From JABDII01 sp963815325 (lineage in GTDB: Bacteria > Gemmatimonadota > Gemmatimonadetes > Gemmatimonadales > GWC2-71-9), in NCBI GenBank assembly GCA_963815325.1, contig CAWFGG010000010.1, positions 1-64,000 on the forward strand: a DNA stretch of 64,000 bases, written 5' to 3'. Below are positions 11,190 to 20,143 of the stretch, piece by piece. The number at the start of each line of letters is the position of its first letter. The stretch's first letter is position 1. Made by a program: the position numbers and the translations under genes. Below the pieces are notes generated by a model, which ran no database searches, was not told the origin of the DNA, and saw only the letters and a program-made list of their open reading frames with translations.

Positions 11190-11867
11190 ATGGCAACCCA
11201 GAGTCCGAAGGCGGAACAGGCCCCTCAGAGTGACAAGGCGGGAAAGCGCGGAAAGGCCAAGGAGGGCGGCGCCGGGCGCGAGGCCAAACCCAAGGCCCGC
11301 GAGGGCAAGCCCCGCCTCCAGGTCCACTACGAGACCATCGTGCGGGGGCGGTTGGCGCAGGCGTTCGGCCTCGGCAACCCGATGCAGGTGCCGCGGTTGG
11401 TCAAGATCGTGCTGAACGTGGGCATGGGAGAGGCGCCGAAGAACCCCAAACAGCTCGAGGCCGCGCTGGACGAGCTGGAGCGGATCACGGGGCAGAAGGC
11501 CGTCATCACCCGCGCCAAGAAGGCCATCTCGAATTTCGCCCTCCGGGCCGGGATGCCCATCGGGACCCGGGTAACGCTGCGCGGGGCGCGCATGTACGAG
11601 TTCCTCGATCGCTTCGTGACGCTCGCGGTGCCGCGGCTGCGCGACTTTCGCGGCCTGCCGACCAAGAGCTTTGACGGCCGGGGCAATTACACCATCGGGA
11701 TCAAGGAACAGATGATCTTCCCCGAGGTGGACTTCGACAAGGTGGAGAAGATCCACGGGATGGATATCACGATCGTGACGACGGCCGGACGGGATGACAT
11801 GGCGATGGCGCTGCTTCGGGAGTTCGGATGGCCGTTCCGCAGCGAGACGCCGATTCGCGTTGGATAA
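11190..11867 (+). CDS. rplE: Ribosomal protein L5 with N-terminal extension
   Basis: Residues from about 45 onward are a normal L5 (LVKIVLNVGMGEA, KAVITRAKKAISNFALR, RDFRGLPTKSFDGRGNY, GMDITIVTTA), the 5S rRNA-binding protein. The first about 45 residues are a Lys/Ala/Gly-rich segment with no hydrophobic core, absent from most L5 proteins, giving 225 residues against about 180. The start at 11190 is the first in-frame codon after the rplX stop. Confidence 0.95.
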   Translation: MATQSPKAEQAPQSDKAGKRGKAKEGGAGREAKPKAREGKPRLQVHYETIVRGRLAQAFGLGNPMQVPRLVKIVLNVGMGEAPKNPKQLEAALDELERITGQKAVITRAKKAISNFALRAGMPIGTRVTLRGARMYEFLDRFVTLAVPRLRDFRGLPTKSFDGRGNYTIGIKEQMIFPEVDFDKVEKIHGMDITIVTTAGRDDMAMALLREFGWPFRSETPIRVG

Positions 11868-11902
11868 CTCAGGATACGACACCGAGGACACATAGGGACA
11901 TT

Positions 11903-12088
11903 ATGGCCAAGACCTGTTGGATCGAGCGATCAAAACGTACGCCGAAGTACAAGGTCCGTGCAGTGAATCGCTGTGCACGTTGTGGGCGCGCACGCGCCTT
12001 TCTCCGCAGGTTCGGCCTGTGTCGTATCTGCTTCCGCCAGCTCGCCCTCCAGGGGGAAATTCCGGGCGTGCGGAAGGCTAGCTGGTAA
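11903..12088 (+). CDS. rpsN: Ribosomal protein S14, zinc-binding type
   Basis: A 61-residue short-form S14 with a CxxC-x12-CxxC zinc site (CARCGRARAF...CRIC). MAKTCWIERSKRTPKYKVR is the type-Z start and GEIPGVRKASW the conserved end. Start at 11903; the upstream open frame is not conserved. Being zinc-dependent, it is the form usually swapped under zinc starvation. Confidence 0.97.
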   Translation: MAKTCWIERSKRTPKYKVRAVNRCARCGRARAFLRRFGLCRICFRQLALQGEIPGVRKASW

Positions 12089-12103
12089 GGGGGCAGTGAT
12101 CGA

Positions 12104-12499
12104 ATGACGATGACAGATCCAGTCGCGGACATGCTGACGCGCATTCGGAACGCATGTTCCGCAGGGCATCGCCGGGTGGATGTCCCGGCTTCGAAGCTCA
12201 AGGTGGAGTTGGCCCGGCTGCTCCGGGACAACCACTACGTGACCGATTTCAAGGTGCTGGAAGACGGGGGGCGGGGCTCGTTACGGCTCTACCTCAAGTA
12301 CCACAACGAGGTGCCGGTGATCCGGGAACTGCGCAAGGTCTCGACCCCAGGGCTCAGGCGCTACGTCAAGAGCCGCGAAATCCCGCGGGTCAAGAACGGG
12401 CTGGGGATGGCCATCGTCTCCACGCCGAAGGGCCTCATGAGCGACCGGGATGCCCGGACCGCGAACCTGGGCGGCGAGCTCGTCGCTTACATCTGGTAG
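12104..12499 (+). CDS. rpsH: Ribosomal protein S8
   Basis: A 131-residue S8, binding the central domain of 16S rRNA. DPVADMLTRIRNA start and the C-terminal RVKNGLGMAIVSTPKGLMSD signature with GGELVAYIW end are intact. It follows rpsN by 15 bases. Confidence 0.97.
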   Translation: MTMTDPVADMLTRIRNACSAGHRRVDVPASKLKVELARLLRDNHYVTDFKVLEDGGRGSLRLYLKYHNEVPVIRELRKVSTPGLRRYVKSREIPRVKNGLGMAIVSTPKGLMSDRDARTANLGGELVAYIW

Positions 12500-12506
12500 G
12501 TGCATC

Positions 12507-13046
12507 ATGTCGCGAATTGGTAAGCGGCCAGTCCCGATCCCCAAGGGCGTCACGGTGGAGCTCTCGGGCTCGCACCTGGCGGTCAAAGGCCCCAAAGGCA
12601 AGCTGGAGCGGACGCTCCCAGGTGAGATGGCGCTCGAGTACGCGGACGACCACATCACCGTGACTCGGCCCTCGGAGGCGACTCGGCACCGGGCACTCCA
12701 CGGGCTCACTCGCTCCCTGGTGAACAACATGGTAGAGGGTGTCGCGCGCGGGTTTTCGAAGCACCTCGAGATCCAGGGCGTCGGCTACCGCGCGGAGACC
12801 AAACCCTACGGCGTCGACCTCATCGTCGGATACTCGCACCCGGTGAAGTATCAGGCGCCCGCGGGGATCACCATCTCGGCTGAGGTCCCGACGATGCTGA
12901 AGATCGAGGGCGCCGACAAGGAACTCGTGGGTCAGGTGGCGGCGGAAATCCGTAAGGTCCGGCCGCCCGAGCCATACAAGGGCAAGGGAATCCGGTACCG
13001 CGGGGAACATGTCCGCCGCAAGGCCGGAAAGACAGGAGCGAAGTAA
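12507..13046 (+). CDS. rplF: Ribosomal protein L6
   Basis: A 179-residue L6, near the factor-binding site. SRIGKRPVPIPKGV start, LVNNMVEGVARGFSKHLEI and the C-terminal RPPEPYKGKGIRY signature are present. Start 12507 is chosen by family alignment; the longer frame is an rpsH shadow. Confidence 0.97.
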   Translation: MSRIGKRPVPIPKGVTVELSGSHLAVKGPKGKLERTLPGEMALEYADDHITVTRPSEATRHRALHGLTRSLVNNMVEGVARGFSKHLEIQGVGYRAETKPYGVDLIVGYSHPVKYQAPAGITISAEVPTMLKIEGADKELVGQVAAEIRKVRPPEPYKGKGIRYRGEHVRRKAGKTGAK

Positions 13047-13048
13047 TC

Positions 13049-13420
13049 ATGCGATCGATTCACGCACCCAAGACGCGACAGGAACGGCGGTACCGCCGTC
13101 GGCTCCGCGTGCGGAAGCGGATCCAGGGGACGGCCGACCGGCCCCGCTTGGCAGTGTTTCGTTCACTGAAGCATATCTACGCCCAACTGGTCGACGACGA
13201 TCGGGGCGTGACTCTGCTCGGCGTCGCAGACCAAAGCGAGGGCGTCACGGTGGATGGCTCCGGCAAGGTGGCCAGGGCCCGCGCCGTCGGCGAGGCGCTC
13301 GCCGCCAAAGCCCGTGCCGCCGGCCATAGCCGAGTAGTGTTCGATCGCGGAGGCTACAAGTATCATGGCCGAGTGCGCGCCGTTGCCGACGGCGCGCGGG
13401 CCGGAGGATTGGAGTTCTAA
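13049..13420 (+). CDS. rplR: Ribosomal protein L18
   Basis: A 123-residue 5S rRNA-binding L18. The basic start, GTADRPRLAVFRSLKHIYAQ and the FDRGGYKYHGRVRAVADGAR end are typical. The stop overlaps the rpsE start by one base. Confidence 0.96.
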   Translation: MRSIHAPKTRQERRYRRRLRVRKRIQGTADRPRLAVFRSLKHIYAQLVDDDRGVTLLGVADQSEGVTVDGSGKVARARAVGEALAAKARAAGHSRVVFDRGGYKYHGRVRAVADGARAGGLEF

Positions 13421-14142
13421 TGGCTGACGAGCAGACGAAGCAGGACGCGGCAGCAGGCGAGCCCGCCAAGGAGGCGGCCGAGCAGCCCGTGCCAGCGACG
13501 GCGGAACAACCCGAAACGGCGCCGAAGGCAGAGGCGGAATCTCCCGCCGGGGCCGCGCCGCCCCAGAAGCGTCCGAGTCAGCGCAGGTCCCAGGAAGGAC
13601 GCAGTGGACGCGGGGGCCGACGGGATCGCAGCGATCGGGACCGAGGCTCGGATCTCGTCGAGAACGTGATCACGATCAATCGGGTAGCCAAGGTCGTGAA
13701 GGGTGGCCGGCGCTTCTCCTTCAACGCGCTGGTGGCGGTTGGCGATGGCGATGGCAAGGTGGGTGTCGCCATGGGCAAGGCCAACGAAGTCTCCGAGGCG
13801 GTGCGCAAGGCCGTGGAGGCGGCACGGCGAAGCATGGAGACGATCCCACGCTCCGGGACCACGATCCCGCACGAGATCATCGGCGAGCATGGCGCCGGCC
13901 GCGTCCTCCTGAAGCCCGCAACGACCGGGACCGGCGTCATCGCTGGTGGGCCGGTCCGACAGGTGCTCGAGTGCGCGGGGATCAAAGACATTCTGACGAA
14001 GTCGCTCGGGTCGGCCAATCCGCACAACATGGTGCGAGCCACGATGGATGGCCTGGTTGGCTTGGTGACACGGGCGCAGGTCGCGCGCGAGCGCGGTGTC
14101 GATGCCGATCAAATCCACTACCGTCCCCGGCAGGAGGTCTAG
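13420..14142 (+). CDS. rpsE: Ribosomal protein S5 with long N-terminal extension
   Basis: The S5 core starts near residue 76 (LVENVITINRVAKVVKGGRR, GKANEVSEAVRKA, LGSANPHNMVRATMDGL) and is complete. S5 forms part of the mRNA entry tunnel and helicase. About 75 residues precede the core: an acidic Ala/Glu/Pro-rich half and then an Arg/Gly/Asp-rich half. The total is 240 residues against about 170 usually. The frame overlap with rplR fixes the start. Confidence 0.95.
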   Translation: MADEQTKQDAAAGEPAKEAAEQPVPATAEQPETAPKAEAESPAGAAPPQKRPSQRRSQEGRSGRGGRRDRSDRDRGSDLVENVITINRVAKVVKGGRRFSFNALVAVGDGDGKVGVAMGKANEVSEAVRKAVEAARRSMETIPRSGTTIPHEIIGEHGAGRVLLKPATTGTGVIAGGPVRQVLECAGIKDILTKSLGSANPHNMVRATMDGLVGLVTRAQVARERGVDADQIHYRPRQEV

Positions 14143-14143
14143 G

Positions 14144-14347
14144 ATGGCAAAGAAGACCGCTGCCAAGCTTGCGGTTAAACAGGTGCGGAGCGGGATCGGG
14201 CACGCGGAGACGTTCCGGCGAACGCTCCGCTCGCTTGGACTGCGGCATCATCAGGCGCAGGTCGTGGTCGATGACACGCCCTCCATTCAAGGCATGTTGT
14301 ATAAGGTGCGGCACCTGGTCGAGGTGACGCCGATCGAGGAGACCTGA
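14144..14347 (+). CDS. rpmD: Ribosomal protein L30
   Basis: A 67-residue L30 with a short basic AKKTAAK start and the conserved QVRSGIGHAETFRRTLRSLG segment followed by the IQGMLYKVRHLV strand. Start ATG 14144 has AGGAGG about 6-8 bases upstream. Stop overlaps the rplO start by one base. Confidence 0.95.
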   Translation: MAKKTAAKLAVKQVRSGIGHAETFRRTLRSLGLRHHQAQVVVDDTPSIQGMLYKVRHLVEVTPIEET

Positions 14348-14808
14348 TGGCCGAGGATACCAAAGCAGAGAAGCTGACGCTCTCCAACCTGCGTCCGCCC
14401 AAGGGTGCCACCCAGCCACGGCGGCGCGTCGGGCGGGGCCCAGGCTCGGGCCTGGGCAAGACTTCGGGGCGCGGCCACAAGGGCCACAAGGCCCGGACCG
14501 GCGGGTACACCAACCCCGGATTCGAAGGCGGGCAGATGCCGATCTACCGGCGCCTGCCGAAGCGGGGCTTCACCAACCCGTTCCGGGTCCCAGCCCAGCC
14601 GGTGAGTATCGCTCGGCTCGCCGGGCTCGAGGGGACGGAAGTGACGCCGGAGACGCTGCACGCCGCCGGGCTGATCGGGAAGCTGGGCGCTCCGGCCAAG
14701 ATTCTCGCGACCGGGAACGCCGAGCGCGCCTACACGGTTCGCGGTGTCGCCCTCTCTCAATCGGCTCGCGCCAAGATCGAGGCTGCGGGCGGGACCGTCG
14801 AGGAGTAG
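14347..14808 (+). CDS. rplO: Ribosomal protein L15
   Basis: A 153-residue L15, a late 50S assembly protein. LSNLRPPKGATQPRRRVGRG and the Gly-rich GKTSGRGHKGHKAR loop and FEGGQMPIYRRLPKRGF motif identify it. The secY frame begins directly after its stop. Confidence 0.97.
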   Translation: MAEDTKAEKLTLSNLRPPKGATQPRRRVGRGPGSGLGKTSGRGHKGHKARTGGYTNPGFEGGQMPIYRRLPKRGFTNPFRVPAQPVSIARLAGLEGTEVTPETLHAAGLIGKLGAPAKILATGNAERAYTVRGVALSQSARAKIEAAGGTVEE

Positions 14809-16126
14809 GTGACCAGCCCGCGCATCCCAGCGATGTCGATCGATCCGGAGCTCAAGAAGAAGCTCCTGTTCACCTTTGCGGTGTTGCTCATCTACCGGGT
14901 CGGCGCGCACATCGCCGCTCCCGGCGTCAACGTGCAGGCCCTGGCGGACTTCATCCGGAACTCCGCGGCGGCGGGGTTCTTCGGATTGTACGACATGCTG
15001 GGCGGCGGGTTGTCCCGGGCCACGGTCTTTGCCTTGGGCATCATGCCCTACATCTCCGCATCCATCGTCTTCCAGTTGGCGGGCGGCGTCGTGCCGACCA
15101 TCAGCAAGATGCAGAAGGAAGAGGAAGGGCGGAAAAAGATCACCCAGTGGACCCGGTATCTCACGGTGATCCTCTCGGCGTCGCAGGCCTACACCTTCGC
15201 GCTGTTCACCGAGTCGATTCCCGGCGCGATCCAGAACCCGGGCCTCGGGTTCCCGCATCGTGATGATGCTCATGCTCACGACCGGCGCCATCTTCGTCAT
15301 GTGGCTGGGCGAGCAGATCACCGAGCACGGCATCGGCAACGGGATGAGCCTGCTCATCACGTTCTCGATTCTCGAGCGGGTGTGGCCCGGCGGACTCCAG
15401 CTGTTCGGGTTCGTGAGCGGACAAGTAGTGTCCATTGCGGCCGCGGTGACCTTCCTCCTGGTGTTGGTGGCGGTCGTCGCCTCGGTCACGGGGATGACGA
15501 TCGCCGCGCGGCGGATTCCGATCCAGATCCCGCGCAAGGTGATGGGTCGAGGACGGATGCGCGAAGGGCAGAAGACCTTCATCCCGATCCGGCTGATCAC
15601 CGCCGGCGTGATGCCGATCATCTTCGCCCAGACGATCATCATCGTGCCCGGCACCGCCGCGAGCTTCACCAAGAACGAGATGCTCCGTGAAGTGGCGAAT
15701 TTCTTCGTCCCCGGCGGCATTCCCTACGCCATTCTGTTCGCCGTCATGATCATCTTGTTTACCTACTTCTACACGTCGATCATCTTCAACTCGGTGGATC
15801 TGGCCGAGAATCTGAAGAAGCAGGGCGGGTTCATTCCCGGCGTGAAGCCAGGAGCGGCCACGGCCGACTACATCGACGGCGTGCTGGGCAGGATCACCCT
15901 GCCCGGCGGCATCTTCCTCGCGGCCATCGCTCTGATCCCGATTTTCGTGTCGCAGCGGCTCGGCATCCAGGCGCAGTTCGCCGGCGCGTCGATCCTGATC
16001 GTGGTCGGCGTGCTGCTCGATACCATCGAGAAGATCGAGCAGCATCGTCAGTTGCGACGGTACGACGGCTTCATGCGCAGTGGACGCGTCCGCTTCCGCG
16101 GGGGCCGGCAGCCGCGCTACATCTAG
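14809..16126 (+). CDS. secY: Preprotein translocase subunit SecY (frameshifted near 15252)
   Basis: Central channel of the Sec translocon with ten membrane helices. The N-terminal half (PELKKKLLFTFAVLLIYRVG, plug region, GIMPYISASIVFQL) runs to about 15250. The rest (IVMMLMLTTGAIFVMWLGE, EHGIGNGMSLLI, IPIQIPRKVMGRG, PGGIFLAAIALIP, RQPRYI end) continues in the next frame. One extra C in GGTTCCCGCATC explains the shift. As secY is essential, I treat this as a sequence error. GTG start at 14809; an internal ATG at 14833 is also possible. Confidence 0.93.
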
Positions 16127-16144
16127 CGATGCCGAGTATGACAT

Positions 16145-16188
16145 GGCGGTGAGCGGGGCCCTGCGTGCGCGCGGCCCTGCTCACCGCC
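16145..16188. other. Strong hairpin between secY and adk
   Basis: A 16-bp stem pairs 16145-16160 with 16173-16188 around a 12-base loop; the outer 10 bp are perfect and the inner part has one G-U wobble. There is no T-run after it. It may be an RNA processing or attenuation point separating secY from the adk-map pair. Confidence 0.6.
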
Positions 16189-16230
16189 GCCGTTTGCCCT
16201 CGGCACACCAAATACGGGGATAGCACGCTC

Positions 16231-16794
16231 ATGGACATTCTCTTGCTGGGCCCGCCCGGGGCGGGCAAAGGCACCCAGGGAGTCATCCTCGCAGACCGGT
16301 TGGGCATTCCGAAGTTCGCCACCGGCGACCTGCTGCGGGACGCTGTCCGTCAGGGCACCCCACTCGGGCGTGAGGCCAAGGCCGTCATGGAGGCGGGCCA
16401 CCTGGTGAGCGACGACATCATCCTCGGCGTGATGCAGGACGAGCTGGCCAAGCCCGGCGCGCGACACGGGGTGATCTTCGACGGCGTGGTCCGAACCGTG
16501 CCCCAAGCGGAGGGGCTGGCTACGCTGCTCGCCTCGCTCGGCCGGCGGCTCGACTACGTGATCTTCTTCTCGGTAACCGACGAGGAGATCCTGGCGCGCC
16601 TGGCAAAACGCCGCGCGGTAGAACAACGGGCGGATGACGATCCCGATGCCATCCGGAACCGGCTGAGAGCGTACCGCGAGCTCACGGCGCCGGTGCTCGA
16701 CTGGTACGAGGCCCGGGGCGTGGTGCACAGGATCCCGGCGGTCGGCGCGGTCGAGGTGATCGCCGAGCGGGTGCGCCAGGTCGTCGGCACGTAG
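16231..16794 (+). CDS. adk: Adenylate kinase, short-LID form
   Basis: Interconverts ATP, ADP and AMP. P-loop GPPGAGKGT at residues 7-15, the AMP-site segment FATGDLLRDAV and the FDGVVRTVPQAE motif (usually FDGFPRT) are visible. The LID region is short, without zinc cysteines, giving 187 residues. Start ATG 16231 is set by the family N-terminus; the in-frame extension to 16165 lies in the hairpin. The map gene starts directly after its stop. Confidence 0.95.
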   Translation: MDILLLGPPGAGKGTQGVILADRLGIPKFATGDLLRDAVRQGTPLGREAKAVMEAGHLVSDDIILGVMQDELAKPGARHGVIFDGVVRTVPQAEGLATLLASLGRRLDYVIFFSVTDEEILARLAKRRAVEQRADDDPDAIRNRLRAYRELTAPVLDWYEARGVVHRIPAVGAVEVIAERVRQVVGT

Positions 16795-17548
16795 ATGATC
16801 ACCATCAAGTCGCCGCGTGAAGTCGAGATCATGGCTCGGGCAGGCCGGATCGTTGCCGAGACGCTGCAGCTGGTCCGGGCCGAGTGCCGCCCCGGCCGGT
16901 CGACGGAGGATCTGGACCAGGTCGCCGAGGCCTTCATCCGAAGCCACCCTGGCGCGACACCGTCATTCAAGGGGCTCTACGGCTATCCCAAGACCCTCTG
17001 CACCTCCATCAACGAGGAGATCGTGCACGGGATTCCGTCGCCCGAGCGGGTGCTGCGGGAGGGCAACATCCTGAGCGTCGACGTGGGGGTCTATCTCGAG
17101 GGACTACACGCCGATTCCGCGACCACTATTGCCGTGGGCGAGGTGACCCCTGAAGCTGCTCGACTTCTCGACGTCACCCGGCACTGCCTGGAAGCCGGTG
17201 TCGTCGCAGGCACGGCATGGTAACTACGTCGGCGACATCGGATATGCGGTGCAGCAGGTGGCGGAGAACGCGGGCTTCGGGGTGGTGCGGGAGTTGGTGG
17301 GGCACGGCATCGGTACCGAGTTCCACGAAGAACCTCAGATCCCCAATTTCGGCGCCCCCAGACGCGGACGGCGGCTGCTCGAAGGCATGACCGTCGCCAT
17401 CGAGCCGATGATCACCGCCGGCGATCCGGCCACCAAGACCCTGGCGGACAAGTGGACCGTGGTCACGGCAGACGGGAGCCTCTCAGCGCATTTCGAGCAC
17501 ACGGTAGCCATTACCCGCGACGGGCCGCGGATTCTTACGACGGTTTGA
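16795..17548 (+). CDS. map: Type I methionine aminopeptidase (frameshifted near 17209)
   Basis: Removes the initiator Met from nascent proteins. The first half has the TSINEEIVHGIPS substrate loop and the metal ligands in LSVDVGVYLEGLHADSA. After an extra G in TCGCAGGCACGG the next frame continues with NYVGDIGYAVQ, the GHGIGTEFHEEPQIPNFG ligand region and AIEPMI plus FEHTVAIT. All metal ligands are therefore present over the two frames. It starts directly after adk and closes the ribosomal cluster. Confidence 0.93.
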
Positions 17549-18252
17549 GGCCACTCCTGAGCTGGGCCACCAGCTGCCGTTCCTCCTCCCCGAGTTCGAG
17601 CATCAACTGCGCCGCTTGATTGAGGGTGGCGTCCACCCGCTCCGGTCTGACGCCGCCGTCGGCTACCGCCTCCGCCAGGCCGAATTCCGTGCCCCATCCC
17701 AGGCCGGCAAGGTTGGCTTCGACGTTGTACTGAGCCCCGCGGCCCGCCCCAACGGCCAGGAAGATCGCCGCCGCCGCGTCGGCCCGCACCGACGGGTTTC
17801 CGGCCTCGAAGACGCGCCGCGACGTAGCGGCCAGGTTCCGACAGAGCCTGAGGACCTCCAACTGGACGTCCGCCGCTCCCAGGAGGGCGTTATTGAGGTT
17901 GATCAGACGGAGGGATGATTCGTCCGGGTTGGCATGGGGCAGGGCTCGCGCCTCGATGACGGAGCCGTAGGCCACCACGTCCTCTTCCGCCAGGAGAATG
18001 AGGTTTTCACGGATCTCATCCGCCTCTTCCTTGAGCTTTGCGAACTCGGCTTCGACGTTCGCAAACCGTTTCCGGCCTACCGTGAGACCCAGACACATGA
18101 CCAGAACTGCCGCGGCCAAGGGAGGCCGCAATGGCCGCGGCGGACCCGCCACCAGGGGCAGGGGTCGCCTGGGCAATCGCATCGCTCCATTGCCTGAGGG
18201 AGTGTTCTTGGGCCAGCACGTCGGAAGGATTCGGCGTCTCGGCGTCGGTCAT
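17535..18252 (-). CDS. Formiminotransferase-cyclodeaminase-like (FchA) protein (frameshifted near 18117)
   Basis: The N-terminus (18252 down to about 18120) has SWSDAIAQATPAPGGGSAAA, the PGGGS motif of the cyclodeaminase/methenyl-THF cyclohydrolase family. The rest, in the next frame after a duplicated base, gives a helical domain ending at 17535 (AYGSVIEARALP, NLNNALLGAADVQLEVL). The family converts formimino- or methenyl-tetrahydrofolate. It is about 238 residues and stands alone, while a bifunctional FtcD with its own cyclodeaminase domain lies at 31534. Convergent with map, overlapping it by 14 bases; probably co-transcribed with the phosphatase upstream. Confidence 0.85.
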
Positions 18253-18259
18253 GGCATGC

Positions 18260-19071
18260 TCACGTTGATGGTAAGTGGTGGGCCGTCTGGGCGAGCCGTT
18301 CCAGCAACCACGGATGGATGGCCGGGTTGCCGGCCACGACGGCGGTGTGCGCTACTGCAATATCGCTGCCTCGGAGGTCGGTAATATGGCCGCCTGCCTC
18401 CCTGATGAGGAGCGCCCCGGCGGCGATGTCCCACGGGGCGAGGGCCAGCTCCCAGAACCCGTCCAGGCTTCCCCGCGCAACGTCCGCCAGGTCGAGGGCC
18501 GCGGACCCGGCACGCCGGATGCCGCCTGATGCCGTCAGGATGTCGGCAAATTGCACGAGGTACTGCTCCAGAACGGTCGCGATGCTTGAAGGGAAACCCG
18601 GTTCCGATGAGCGCGTGCTCCGGGCGCGCGATGGCGGACGTGGTCAAGCGATGTTCCGTCGAGCCAGGCGCCCGCGCCGGCCTGTGCCTGGTAGAGCAGG
18701 TCTCGCACGACGTCGAGCACCACTCCGGCCACGACCTGACCGTCCTGGACTGCCGCGATCGACACCGCATACGCGGGATAGCCGTGCAGGAAGTTCGTGG
18801 TCCCGTCGAGCGGGTCGACCACCCAGGTAAGCGGTGCCGACAGCGCTTCGGGCGAGAGTTCCTCGCCCAGGATGGCCGCCTCGGGTGTCGAGGCGCGGAG
18901 CATCTCCGCAATCATGCGCTCGGCGGTCCGATCCACCTCGGTCACGAAATCGGACGGGCCCTTCGTGCCCCACGCCTTCGGGTCGCGCGGGCGAGACACG
19001 CTTTGGAGGTACTCCGCGGCATCGCGCGCCGCCCGGCAGGCGATGCCGAGTAAGTCTTTGGGTGATACCAT
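18260..19071 (-). CDS. suhB: Inositol monophosphatase family protein (two frameshifts)
   Basis: Metal-dependent phosphatase of the SuhB/IMPase type. Motifs in order: GEELSPE (metal-binding Glu), WVVDPLDGTTNF (Asp-Pro-Leu-Asp-Gly-Thr catalytic motif) and the late WDIAAGALLIREAGG. Extra bases near 18644 and 18574 shift the frame twice, but the protein continues (TTSAIARPEHALIGTGFPF, then QFADILTASGGIRRAGSAAL). About 270 residues after correction. Could act on inositol phosphate or related sugar phosphates; the family does not reveal which. Divergent from trpS with a 36-base gap. Confidence 0.9.
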
Positions 19072-19107
19072 CTTGCACGTCCACCGCGGGCTAGGTAGCT
19101 TGGCGTG

Positions 19108-20124
19108 ATGCCCCGAATATTCTCAGGAATCCAACCTTCCGGTGAACTCCACATCGGTAACTGGCTCGGTGCGGTCCAGAACTGGGTCAATCTACAACAA
19201 CAATACGACTGCTTCTACGCGATCGTGGACCTGCATGCACTGACCGGCGTCCACGAGGCGCGTGGGAACCTGCGTCAACGCACTCGTGAGATGGCGATCG
19301 GACTGCTCGCGTCCGGCATTGATACCGAGCGCGCGACCCTCTTCGTGCAGTCGCACGTGGCGGAGCACAGCGAGCTCATGTGGCTGTTGAATGCCGTCAC
19401 CCCGGTTGGTGAATTAGAACGCATGACCCAGTATAAGGACAAGGCCGCCGGGCTCGAGAGCATTCCGGCGGGGCTCCTCAACTACCCGATTCTCATGTCG
19501 GCCGACATTCTGCTGTACCGCGCCGACCTCGTGCCGGTGGGTGAGGACCAGGTGCAGCACCTCGAGCTGGCGCGCGGGATCGCGCGGCGGTGGAATGCCG
19601 AGTATTCCCCTGACGAGCCGTACTTTCCGGAGCCGCAGCCATTGCTCACGAGGGCGAAGCGGATCATGGGGCTCGACGGCGGGAGCAAGATGTCGAAGAG
19701 CAAAGGCAACACCATCGGGATCCTCGACTCGCCGGACGTCATCTGGCAGCGGCTCCGGCCGGCCGTCACCGACCCGGCCAGAGTCACGCGGAAGGACCCT
19801 GGCACTCCTGAGATCTGCGGCCTGTATCACCTTCATCAGCATTTCTCGCCGCCGGAGACGGTCCAGGAGGTGGCGGAAAAGTGCCGCACGGCCGGATGGG
19901 GATGTCTCGACTGCAAGCGGGTCCTGGCGGACAACATGGCGGGTACCCTGGCGCCCATCCGGGCCAAGGCAGAAGAGCTCACCAACGCCCCCGACCAGGT
20001 GGATGATCTCCTTGCGACGGGCGCGGCGAAGGCCCGGGTCCTCGCCCGGCAGACGCTGGACCGGGCCCGCGCCCTGATCGGGCTCATGCCGCCGCACCCG
20101 GCCGCCGCATCCAACGATTCTTGA
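19108..20124 (+). CDS. trpS: Tryptophanyl-tRNA synthetase
   Basis: Charges tRNA-Trp. Class I signatures: a HIGH-type HIGN at residues 15-18 and KMSKSKGN late in the Rossmann fold; the SGIQPSGELHIGNW start and YPILMSADILLY segment are specific for TrpRS. 338 residues. The frame also opens at GTG 19105, three bases earlier. A short Cys pair (CLDCK) lies in the C-terminal part. First of a plus-strand trio with the PilT-like gene and purA. Confidence 0.95.
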   Translation: MPRIFSGIQPSGELHIGNWLGAVQNWVNLQQQYDCFYAIVDLHALTGVHEARGNLRQRTREMAIGLLASGIDTERATLFVQSHVAEHSELMWLLNAVTPVGELERMTQYKDKAAGLESIPAGLLNYPILMSADILLYRADLVPVGEDQVQHLELARGIARRWNAEYSPDEPYFPEPQPLLTRAKRIMGLDGGSKMSKSKGNTIGILDSPDVIWQRLRPAVTDPARVTRKDPGTPEICGLYHLHQHFSPPETVQEVAEKCRTAGWGCLDCKRVLADNMAGTLAPIRAKAEELTNAPDQVDDLLATGAAKARVLARQTLDRARALIGLMPPHPAAASNDS

Positions 20125-20143
20125 CGCGATTGGAACCAGCCGC

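Noticed and set aside
15252..17209. Programmed +1 frameshifting in secY and map
   Set aside because: No shared slippery sequence or stop-codon context is seen, and similar shifts hit many unrelated genes, which fits sequence error better.
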